Below are positions 44,863-54,821 of a DNA stretch of 64,000 bases, piece by piece (positions within the stretch are counted from its first letter, which is position 1; every line of letters starts with the position of its first letter). The position numbers were made by a program, and so were the translations under genes. The notes below the pieces were generated by a model, which searched no databases, was not told where the DNA came from, and saw nothing but the letters and a program-made list of their open reading frames with translations. The stretch comes from Axinella damicornis (taxonomy: Eukaryota > Porifera > Demospongiae > Axinellida > Axinellidae): assembly GCA_963931865.1 (NCBI GenBank), contig OZ007512.1, forward strand, positions 11,230,756 through 11,294,755, read 5' to 3'.

Positions 44863-46520
44863 TGTGTGTGTGGTGTGTGTGTGGTGTGTGTGTGTGTAGT
44901 GTGTGTGTGTGTGAGGTTGACTGCATAATTATGTACCTCTGGTGGATTGTAGGCAAGTGTTCCAGCCTTCTCGTTTCCACGAAAACACGGCCCCAGGTGG
45001 CACTCCTCCAGAAGCTCTGCACATCCAAAGTCTGCAACTTTTAGTCGCTGAACATTGTGATTGATCAGGAGGCTTGCCGCTAGAGGGGGAGGGAAATGGA
45101 AGAGAAATCAGTCGTTGTCCATTTTGCCGGATATAATCCTGGATAGAGTGTGCTAGCCGGAAGTACCAATGGCCATCGTGTGAGCCAAGTATGCATAAAG
45201 GTTTGCAGTGTGTTCGATTTTCAAAATAAATATAGTAATGACGTCTGACGAAAGGACCCACTGTATGATAATGGAGGGTACAGATGAGCCTCTCCCAGTC
45301 ATGTGAAAGTCAATGGTACCGAACTGATTTTATTGTCGACTGTTTGGTATACAAGAAAAGCAATATTTTAAGGCTCCATTACTTAATTGCCGTACTAACA
45401 CAATGAATATTTAGTGCATCTTACAAGCGTGAATGTGCAAGTCAGAAAAGTGGACTATGCTGTTCAGATTTCAGTTGCACAAAATAAGTAGAGACTCACG
45501 TTTGATGTCACAGTGGACGATCTTCAGTTTGTGGTGCAGAAAGTCAACTGCGTCAAAGAGCTGATAGGAGTAGTGGTGGACCTTTTCCATTGCGAGGGGC
45601 CCACACTTGAACAAATAGCCTTGCAGACATGCTGGAAGGAGGGGAGGGAGGGAGGGAGAGAGAGAGAGAGAGAGAGAGAGGAAGGAAGGGAGGAGGGGAT
45701 GAAGGGAGGAGGAAAGGAGGGAGGAATAAATTGAATGCTACAACTATACAAATTTGGGAGGGAGGGGGAAGGGAATGGGGAGGGAGGGAGCTAGGGAGGG
45801 AGGGAGGGAGGGAGGGAGAAAGAGAGGGAGGAGTGAGGAGTGGAATGAGGGACAGAAGGAGGAATGAGGGACGGAGGAAGGGACAGGGAAGTAGTGAGAG
45901 AGGGGGGAGGGGGGCATGGAATGAGGGAGGAGGTGCAATGAAGGAGAGAGGGAGGGATGAAATGAGAGAGAGAGGGAGAGAGGGAGGAAGGGAGAGACAG
46001 TCAAACGGGCAGGAACACATGACTGAAGCACTCACTGGGCATGAGTTCGAGGAAGAGCTGTATGGTTGAGGGATGAGTGTGAGAGGGAAGCATGGCAGCT
46101 CCAAAGTACTCCACAATGTTAGGGGGGGCATTCTTGGTCAGACAGGCCAACTTCAGACAGATGTAGGCCTCGTCAAGTGTCTTTACATCCTCTTTCTCCT
46201 GTGAAGATGACAGAGTGGAGAGGAAAATTAGAGCATAGTCACATACTAAACTTCTGGAGCTTCCAAAGCTGTGCAATAGGTCACATACGTCCTTCACCCA
46301 GACTTCTGTTACTCACAGACAGCCACAGGGAGAGAGTTCCATGCATTGACTTCTAACTACTTCACCTCTTTCAGAACCAGCAGGGAATTGGAGCGCTTGT
46401 CGGCAATCACGAAGCAGGTGACCTGCCCGCCACTCCCCAACTTCCATAATCTCTCCCAGTGTTCTCCCTCTCTGTAGACACGATGATGGTAGAACTGCCT
46501 CTGGAGATACTAGTGTGTAT

Positions 46521-46561
<41 letters not shown>

Positions 46562-46767
46562 TGAGTGTGTGTGTGTGTGTGTGTGTGCATGTGTGTACTG
46601 TTTGTGTGTGTGTGTATGTGTGTGTATGTTGTGCATGTATATGTGTGTGCATTGTGTGTGTGTTTGTGAGTGTGTGTGTGTGTGTGTGTGTGCATGTGTG
46701 TACTGTTTGTGTGTGTGTGTGTGTGTGTATGTTGTGCATGTATATGTGTGTGCATTGTGTGTGTGTG

Positions 46768-46817
<50 letters not shown>

Positions 46818-48376
46818 GGTAAGAGCTAGTTGTATAAATTGTATCATACCTGCTTCACAGAATTTCTGTGGCTCAAATCTCTCTCAATAACTCCCTCCTC
46901 TTCAGGGAGTGGCTGTGCGACCATCTGCTGGTAATAGAGCTGCTCTCTATTTCCAAACTCTTTGGATGCCATTAGTTGACAGCTTTGGACACAATCCATG
47001 TTGAAATCTGGAATGCAGCCCTTTGGGAGAAAAGGATACGGTGCTTCTAACTGGTCGTCTGTCTTCTGGATCGACTGCTGCACAAATTTACCGACATTGT
47101 CATTATCAATCACCGAAAGTCTGTCCATGTGTTGTGCTAGGCAAGTATCGATTCTGGTCATCGCTTCGTTGATCTGAGTTTGGGATATTCTGGGCCCCGG
47201 GAGAGGGGCGACAGAGGACGGGGTGGGAACGCCGGACGGACTGGACGGGGTAGTTTGGAGTTGCTGGTCAACGTCGTTTGGCGTGGTCGAACTGGAATAG
47301 AAACTGGGCATCGATTCGCTACTGTCTGAGTCACTCATGCTCTGAGATTCTTCCGCCATGGGTGGAGCATTTTGAAAACTCGGCTGTCTTTCAGGAGTTG
47401 AGGGTGGTAGTTCTTCTATAGGAGGTGAGGAATAGGAAGGGGTCATTGGTTCGCTACCCACAAGTGTGCTATCAGAATCGTATGCACTCTCGGAGTCGCT
47501 CATACTCTGAGGATCCTCCACCATGGGTGGGCCCTGTCTTTCAGGAGTTGAGGATTCATTAATGTCAGGTGGTGGTTCTTCTAATGCAGGTGAGTCATCC
47601 CCCAGACACACGCTGTCGCTCGAGCTCCCAAAGTCGGAGTCGGCAAGGCTGCTATTGTTGGACAAACGACAGGACTTGCTGCTCGTGTCGTCCTCCTCTG
47701 AATTCCGAGTTTTTGGTCTCAAAATGCCGATCACGCTGTCAGACATGCTCACACTCCCTTCTCGCAATAGCAGTTTCGCACCTTGTCCAGTGTCTCGTTT
47801 CTGCTGAGGAAATTGAATTTTGTCTTCGTCTTTGTTTGTGCGAGGTTGGCTCCCAACTAAATCGGTACGCTCTGGAGAATACCCGATACTGTTTTCCGGG
47901 TCCACTGCATCATCCATGCTTCCATCACTCTGACTGTTAGGTCGTTGTCGTCGGAAACGACGCACCTTTATGCTACCTGTACTGCTGTAGGAGCTGGTCC
48001 GGCGGAACATGCTGGCGTCTGGATTGTCGTAAGGCTCAACGGAAGGTTGTCTTACCACACCCCCCACAACAGCACACACGGTATCGTCTGCGAGGGAGGG
48101 TGAGAAATTGATGCACACAGTAGTGTGGTTGGGAGGTGTGCTTGGTGGATGAGTGGGGTGTGTGAGGGGATTTAAGCTCTCGGTTGGATCCTGCATACGT
48201 GAAACGTTTAGCTGGAGAGAGAACAAGTTTCATGTGATTGCCGAAAATAACAATCTGTTCCTGTGTGGTATACACCACGCAGATTGGGCTGTCACAAGCT
48301 GGATGATTATTCTTACCATCAGAGCCTCAGATGCGTCCTGACTCTGCGGACGAAACAGCCGTCGTAATTCCTCCAC

Positions 48377-48423
<47 letters not shown>

Positions 48424-51400
48424 TGTGTGTGTTTGCATTTCAGTCAGGTCAGATCAGACTAGGTCAGTATACTTACACAAGGATGTCTGTTCTGTGAGAG
48501 TCATGTGCACCAAAATTACCAACCTTGAGTTCCTTGCAGAATGGGAGGACACATCTGGTTCTATAATGGCAGTTCTTGGCATGGCTTTCCATCCAATGCC
48601 TGTACTTGGGACATGATCTGCACTCTGGGAGGGTGGGTGGGAGGGAGGGAGGGAGGGAGGGAGGTTGGGAGGGAGGGAGGAAGGAAGGGAGGGGGTGGTG
48701 GGAAGAAGGAAGGGAGGGAGGAAGGGGTAATGGGAGGTAGGGAGAGGCAGAGAGGGAGGGAGAGAAGGTGGGGTGGTGAGAGGGAAGAGGGAGGGAAGGA
48801 GGGCACAATTGCACTGTACCTTGTCTGACACACTGACTGTAATGCCGTTGGAACCAGTTGAAATACTTGCAAATCCTGTCTCCACAGTTGGCTCCTAGTG
48901 GGCAGTGAGCGATGTGCTGGGATAACCTATCCTGCACCAACCTCTCCCGCCATTCCTCACCCTGCAAAGTGCATATATACCAGAGAATTGCATGAACATC
49001 GCCACGGTAACAAGGTACATAGACAAGAATGACATTATCATTGCCAAAAGCATCAAGATAATGCAAGAAACTTGGCCTGGCCTTCTAGAATACACATCAC
49101 ATGCTACACATCACTTACCATACACGTCCGGAGTTCCATCGGTTCCCTGGGCTCGATACTCTCAATATCGTCGAAAGGCTTGGTGGGTGTGTCCCATGAA
49201 CCCTTGGTGACAGGTTTGTTGAGTTTGAAGAGCTTGGACGATGGCTCAGTGTGCAGGTCTTCATTCAACGTGTGGACCGTGCCCTCTACCAACGCTGTCT
49301 GGGCATCCGACGTCCTTGTGGATTCTCTCTGCCCCAGAGTTGTAAGTGGGTGCTGAACATCAACCTGACGCTGGAGGACCAACATAAATAATAGGTTTGT
49401 TAACGTGCACAGTAGTCTAATGTTAATTGGTGTAGCCCACAATCTCAGCTAGGGTTTGTATACATATATTATATATACATATAGTCATGCTCAGGAATGC
49501 AATTACTAGTTAATCGCTACAGACGATATGTATATAACTATATGCGTCATGAAAGTTGATGCAACTTTCATCTTGTGATGTCACATTAGGCAATGTCCTA
49601 GCCAGCAGAAAGGGCAGGACAGGGGGAGGTGGGCGGGTTCAGCACTTGGCCGAGGTAACATGGCTACTACTGGGCTTGGCTGTAGAAACCCCTTGGTTGG
49701 CCATTCTCTCCTTTCCCACAAATGGGCTTAGAAAACAATCTTTGGCCCATGTAGAGCCTCCATTTCTAGCAGCGAAGCTTTTTCTCAGTCTGTATGGGTG
49801 GTCATTGCCAGACAGCTATGACTACTGAAAGTTCATTAACAAGTGCGTGTGTTTAGAGTGACGATTCTGTGCAATGGCACTAGAGTGCTCACCTTCTTCA
49901 GATAACTTTTTAGCTTCCTATTTCTTCTACTGTAGATGCTTATGGTTTTCTGCACGGCATCCCAGCGAGTCGGCTTGACAGCAGTTGCAGTGGAACTTGC
50001 TGGCTGTTCAGAGGGACAACAGTGATGATAATGTACTGTAGACACAACAACATCTTCATGTCTTCAGATACACTGTTGGTTAGTGAAGGCTAAACTGAAA
50101 ACAATAGCAACCACACCATAACATGCCAATGGTAAAAATATCGCTGGAAACTGAATGCGTACCTGTGAGTGACTTCCCTCAAGAGGTAACGTGTCATAGT
50201 AGCCACCACACCTTAGCCGCTTCACTTTGGCAGAAGCGAACAATATTTTCTGGGATGGTGACAGTGGAAAAGCTGAACCAGCAAGAGATGCTGGAACCAA
50301 GAATGTCATCAGTATGCAACCATGGCGAACAGATGCTAGGTAGAGAAGGTGGCTCTCGACTCCAAGAATTGAGGCTATATTCCGTTGAATATCAGCAAGC
50401 TGGCTGACAGGAATGGCATCCCACTCCACATCAATTTTGAGCAAGAGTGGTACTTGCCCCTTGCCACGTCCATCACCAAGTTTTAGGCAATCTCCAGCTG
50501 CAGATACGTCTACTAAGCGATGCTTGGAATAGATTGTGAATTTTTCTGTAAACTTCTTGAGGCGTTCTTGATCCTCACTGTCACCAAAACGGCCAATAAT
50601 CTTCTCAAGTAGAAAGTGATTGTACCATGACCAGAACTTGGTGAGCAATCGAAACAGCATTTCCATTGTCTCTGCTTTCCAGATCTCATCCATGACATCT
50701 GCCAGAAGGGAAGGTGTACATTTCGTGACCTGGTAAAGGGATTCAAGCTGGTTCAGAAAGAGAGCAACTTCAGGCAAACTCACTCTTCGTTTAATTGATG
50801 CACATGTGTAGCTAACGAGATCAGCAAATTCTACCATCAATTCTTTTGTTTCATGTTGAAGGTTAGCATGTAATTTCCGCTGTAGAACCACTTGTGAGTT
50901 AGCATTCTCCTCATTCCATACACTCACTCGGTTGCTATGGTCTGGCTTCGGACAGCCACTGGTACAAAGTTTGTGTATACTGCACATTCCACAGCCACAG
51001 CCAGGCACAGAGGATGGCGTAAATTCAGCCAATGATTTTTCAACCTCCATTGTTTCATTGCCTTCATTACTTTGGAATTTCTTCGGAGATATTTCGAGCT
51101 TCTTCTCTACACAATAAATACAAACCATATTCAGCAGGACATTCAGTGCAGTATTCATAAAGAGACTATTACAGAGAGATTACATTGGATGAAGCTAGCC
51201 TCGTTCCCAGGTCATTCCCACCACCAGTATTTTATCGCTTGCAGTGGCAGGGGAAGGCCTGAGAGATCTGCATACTATGGTACATAGTAGGTGTAGTTAG
51301 GACATAGCAGAACCCACAACTATGACTGAGGTTTGCCCACAAGATGATATTCATACTGTGATGCAACAAAGGTTAACGAGGCAGAAGGTGTTCCACCTAA

Positions 51401-52583
51401 CCATGCCCCTTGTGCAGTCTCTCCTGAGGCCTAATAACAAGACATGAATATACGTAGCACTACATGTAGGTAGGATAGCCAATGGGAGAGCAGCCCGTCA
51501 AACCAAACAATTCTGTAGTGCAGTACACAATTAACACTCACCAGGCTCTGTGGGGGGAATAGCCATGGGTTCTCCCTTGGAGTTGTAGAGGTAGTCATCG
51601 TTATTAACTGTTGCCCACAGGATATTGTGCTTTCGGAAGAAGTCGGCATCAGCATGTGCATTTTTGACCAAATCCATTGTGTGGCTGGTGGGTACTAACC
51701 ACGTGACTAGGATGCCGTCAGCACAGATACTGTCGAGGATAACTGTGTGCGATGGTAGAACAAAGTGGAAAGCGAGTGATTCCCATAGCTCATTGATGTA
51801 CTGCATAGACTTCTCATTGACTTTAGCGTCTACTTTCACTGAGAGTCGGCGGTAGTACCGTGCATCATATTTGGCGAGGTTGCCTTCCAATTGCTGATCC
51901 AGATCAATATCAGATGTGGCAACTACATCGATGTGGTCAGAAATCTTTGTGTCCCGCATGTACCCAGATAGAACGACCTCATACTGCTTAACCCACTCGG
52001 ACATCTGTGTGTCATTGGCAGCAAACTCCTTAACAATGCATTTCAGCGAAAAGTAGTTGATACAATCCCACAGTCCATTCTTGGTAATAGCAGCGAAGGT
52101 TTCATCTAAGCCTACTGAATCAGGTATCCAGTCTCCTGGTGGAAATAGGTCAAAGACCAAAAGGTGAAATTCCTTAACGTTGACACTTGGTTTAAGCTTT
52201 CTTCGGGCATTCTGCAGCAACTCGGTAAATTTGCCACAGATTGTGCGATGACTCTGCCGAACTAGTTCAGTTTGAATGTGCGCTGCTAATTGATAGTACC
52301 CCAGCATGGGGCTCTTCAGGGCTTGCATTACTGCCCTCCACGTGGGAAGCGGATCAATCCCCCTCAGCCACTCCTTCAGGACTTCGCGGAGACACTGACA
52401 GGGATCGCTCTTCTGCTTGGTCTCAATGCCATCGAGAGTAGGTACTTTCAGGCCCAGTTCTAATCCCATGTCATACCATTTGGCATGAACTGCATAGAGC
52501 TTTCTCTGTACATCTGCCAAGTCACTCACATGTAACCGATCTGAAAGACAATCATTACAAAATGTAAACAAGCAGATCTCCAC
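42270..52583 (-). CDS. Death - module x2 - TAZ zinc finger - MAP3K-like Ser/Thr kinase
   Basis: Seventeen exons join in phase: 51542..52540, 50163..51106, 49893..50003, 49119..49370, 48820..48961, 48524..48624, 48317..48376, 46850..48211, 46366..46509, 46036..46198, 45500..45631, 44937..45079, 44597..44758, 43743..43887, 43319..43360, 42704..42900, 42270..42440; about 1756 codons. The start is uncertain: Met at 52583 without splicing, or an unseen first exon spliced at 52540 (phase 1, as in the death genes). Order: death domain (1-95), module 1 (ILVTWLVP), module 2 (ILMTFLVP), TAZ zinc finger (770-850; HIAHCPLGANC, HAKNC, RCVLPFC), Ser/Pro linker (870-1324), kinase (about 1335-1620; GSGGQV, VLKE, HCDIKPASLL, KVADFG, GTLAYNPPE, DIWQSGC, RPSAQD), conserved tail of 135 residues. 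The kinase resembles MAP3Ks, perhaps NIK/TPL2; the catalytic-loop Asn is Ser. Confidence 0.85.
43450..43740 (+). repeat. CA-rich microsatellite after a kinase donor
   Basis: CACAC/CATACAC array in the intron between exons 43743..43887 and 43319..43360; GT-rich on the coding strand, starting at the donor. Confidence 0.8.
44759..44912 (+). repeat. GT microsatellites at a kinase splice acceptor
   Basis: Two GT arrays (44760-44775 and 44820-44912); the first adjoins the acceptor of exon 44597..44758 on the coding strand. Confidence 0.8.
45632..46010 (+). repeat. G/A-rich microsatellite at a kinase splice acceptor
   Basis: GGGA, GA and GAAG arrays filling the intron upstream of exon 45500..45631; a pyrimidine-rich tract on the coding strand. 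The long frames in it are low-complexity. Confidence 0.85.
46512..46814 (+). repeat. GT microsatellite at a kinase splice acceptor, with internal duplication
   Basis: GT runs interrupted by a repeated segment (gtactgtttgtgtgtgtg, then gttgtgcatgtatatg) that occurs twice about 110 bases apart. It ends at the acceptor of the first kinase-domain exon. Confidence 0.85.
48378..48433 (+). repeat. GT microsatellite at a kinase splice acceptor
   Basis: About 27 GT units adjoining the acceptor of the 60-base exon 48317..48376 on the coding strand. Confidence 0.85.
48627..48800 (+). repeat. GGGA microsatellite at a kinase splice acceptor
   Basis: GGGAGGGA array filling the intron between the two TAZ exons; it is a CCCT tract on the coding strand, ending in the acceptor of 48524..48624. 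Confidence 0.85.
49550..49850. mobile_element. Repeat element within a kinase intron
   Basis: Homologous to 36960-37480 (shared caatgtccta, cagaaagggcagg, ccccttggttgg). It lies in the intron between exons 49893..50003 and 49119..49370. No target duplication was identified. Confidence 0.45.
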
Positions 52584-52599
52584 TATCTATGATCAGTGC

Positions 52600-53090
52600 C
52601 AGTCATGATGTGAACAGAATACTTTAAGCAATTCTGCATGCCCTTTGGGGTTCATAGAGCAGAAATGCACAAAGTTAAAGGAGTGTCTATCGATGCAATG
52701 GCTTGTAGTAGCAACACATAAGCGCAGACACCTTGGGCTTGCTGACTTTTTTTAACAGTTAGCTATATAGGTTTTCGAAATTCGGGTGACAATGGTGTTG
52801 CAATTGCGCAAGGATTAGTTAGACTTTACCGCTCATTTTTGTGATTCCGCACGAGAGGGTAGGAGTCTGGAGACAGCTTCGATCCTATATACTTGTCCAC
52901 ACTTGTCAACTTCACGGCTAATCCGAACTACCAGTAAGTAACGCCCCTTCCGCGATTCGGACACCATGATGCAACAGTGGGAAAGGCGTGACCTAAACTG
53001 CAATGGACAGGAACTTACCCTCAAGTTCTCAAGTCTGCAGACAAATCATTGCGACCATTGCACCCTTTGTTTCGCAGTGAAATTGCAAGT
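52600..53090. other. Upstream of intact kinase; no clear gene
   Basis: A minus-strand ATG at 52966-52968 opens a short frame (MVSESRKGRYLL) whose best donor is in phase 0, not the phase 1 needed to join exon 51542..52540. Possibly leader or first exon; not supported. Confidence 0.3.
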
Positions 53091-53093
53091 TAA

Positions 53094-53705
53094 CTCGTGC
53101 AAGATTCTTGCAAGATTCGTTCAAGACCCTGTGAGATTCTTGCAATTAAGACCGCCCAAGATTCTTGCAAGACTGTAGCTAATAGATTCTTGCAAGACCG
53201 TACAAGATTCCTGCAAGATTCTTGCAAGATTTTCTTGCAAGACCTTGCTGAGCAGGTACAGCCACCTGGACAATGGACATATATACGCCAAACCCTTTGG
53301 ATGGGAGGGGCTGCGAGAGTACTACTCACTTGGTTTATGTTGGCGGAAGAATGAGTTAAGGATTCTTGCAAGACCGTGTAAGATTCTTGCAAGACTGTGC
53401 AAGATTAGTGCAAGATTCTTGCAAGGCCGTGCAAGATTCTTGATAGACTGTAGACCGTGCACGTGTATTCTTGCGTTCAACAAGACTATAGTGCAAGATT
53501 CTTGCAAGACCGTGCAAGATTCATGCACGACCATGTAAGATTCTTGCAAGATTAGCTCAAGATTCATGCAAAACCGTGCAAGATTCTTTCAAGACCGTGC
53601 ATGATTCATGCAAGACCATCAAGATTCTTGTAAGACCATCCTGGTCCAAGATTCTTGCAAGGCCATTCACTTCAAGACTGTGCAAGATTCTTGTAAGACC
53701 TGCCC
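53094..53705 (+). repeat. Degenerate minisatellite, core caagattcttgcaagaccgt
   Basis: About 25 copies of a 20-22 base unit, interrupted at about 53250-53350 and 53440-53490 by unique sequence. The core caagattcttg is near-palindromic (caaga/tcttg). Short frames across it are repeat artefacts. Confidence 0.8.
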
Positions 53706-53977
53706 CACAAGAGATCAATCTCTATCCACCCTGGCAACAATGCACGTGGGCAGCTTATTTCTAACTCTAACAACACTGCATGCAAATGACAGAAAGATGG
53801 TCTAAAGAGGAGCAGTCTGGTCTAGAACCATTCTCTCATATCTGACAATTTAGTAAAGCACATTCCATGGAAACAACTGCATGCATGAGTACAAACTATA
53901 ATAGGCCTAAGATATGCTTAGAATGATTTTAGAATAGTTGCCAAAGTGTGGGAAAATTCCAGTATAATAATTGGTAC

Positions 53978-54117
53978 TGTAGCGGACGAGATATACGGAC
54001 TACACTATATATAGTATACGGAGAACCTCATGACCTTTGTGTCTATAAATAGACATATTCCATGTGTATTGTACAGTTGTTTGTCGTTCCAAAGGAGAGT
54101 TGATTCCTGTTGCTACA
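53978..54117 (+). repeat. 5' LTR
   Basis: 140 bp, TG...CA ends. Contains a TATA-like ctatatatagt and ctataaatag, suitable as promoter elements. Confidence 0.92.
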
Positions 54118-54132
54118 GTGGTGACCCCGACG
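54118..54132 (+). other. Primer-binding site
   Basis: gtggtgaccccgacg follows the 5' LTR; TGG complements the CCA tail of a tRNA. The tRNA species was not determined. Confidence 0.6.
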
Positions 54133-54149
54133 CCAAAGAACGTTAATTC

Positions 54150-54821
54150 ATGGCAGTAGAACACGCAGTCTCTCTCAAGCTGCCGACCTTCTGGACCTCC
54201 CAGCCAGAGGTCTGGTTTGCACAAGCCGAAGCGCAGTTCAACCTCCGTGGGATTACGACGGATGACACCAAGTACTTCTACGTCCTCGCAGCCCTCGACC
54301 AGCACACAGCGACGCGGTTGTTGGACCTCATTAGCCAACCCCCGGCCGACAACAAGTACCGAACGCTGAAGGACCGGCTCATAAGCACATTCGGCCTCAG
54401 CAAATACGAGCGAGCTTCCCGCCTACTCCACTTCCGCCCGCTGGGCGACTCTAAACCCTCGGCCTTGATGGACGAAATGTTAGCGCTCCTGGGCGACCAC
54501 CCTCCCTGTCTGCTTTTCGAGCAACTTTTCCTAGAGCGACTTCCCGAGGACATCCGCATTCAGCTGGTCGACTCCAAGATGGACGACCACCGTCAGCTAG
54601 CCAAACGCGCCGACGCTCTTTGGTCAAGCCGGAATATGGAGTCCAACACCAATGCCGTGCAGCATAGACCGTCTGCTAGACAGCAGCAAACGAAATCTAA
54701 AGCTCCCGTTCCCTCTACAGACAACCGGTTGTGCTATTACCATCGCACATTTGGAGAAGCAGCTCGGCAATGTAGACAACCATGCACCTGGTCGGGAAAC
54801 GAGAAGGCCGGTCGCCAGTAG
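54150..54821 (+). CDS. gag: Retrotransposon Gag
   Basis: 223 residues from the first ATG after the LTR. The N-terminal two thirds ([40 protein letters not shown]) fit a gypsy capsid. A Cys/His motif near the end ([14 protein letters not shown]) replaces a classical CCHC knuckle. It overlaps pol by 40 bases in a different frame, implying a -1 frameshift or re-initiation for pol expression. Confidence 0.88.
   Translation: MAVEHAVSLKLPTFWTSQPEVWFAQAEAQFNLRGITTDDTKYFYVLAALDQHTATRLLDLISQPPADNKYRTLKDRLISTFGLSKYERASRLLHFRPLGDSKPSALMDEMLALLGDHPPCLLFEQLFLERLPEDIRIQLVDSKMDDHRQLAKRADALWSSRNMESNTNAVQHRPSARQQQTKSKAPVPSTDNRLCYYHRTFGEAARQCRQPCTWSGNEKAGRQ

Noticed and set aside
46407..46890. His/Thr and Val/Cys repeat frames
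   Set aside because: Translations of (GT)n/(CA)n microsatellites; no gene evidence.
52833..53024. MVSESRKGRYLL frame as first exon of the intact kinase
   Set aside because: The best donor is phase 0 while the next exon needs phase 1; the alternative donor (gttact) is weak.
53094..53705. Possible CRISPR array (regular short repeats with interruptions)
   Set aside because: Repeats are contiguous and degenerate without unique spacers of constant length, and the context is animal DNA.
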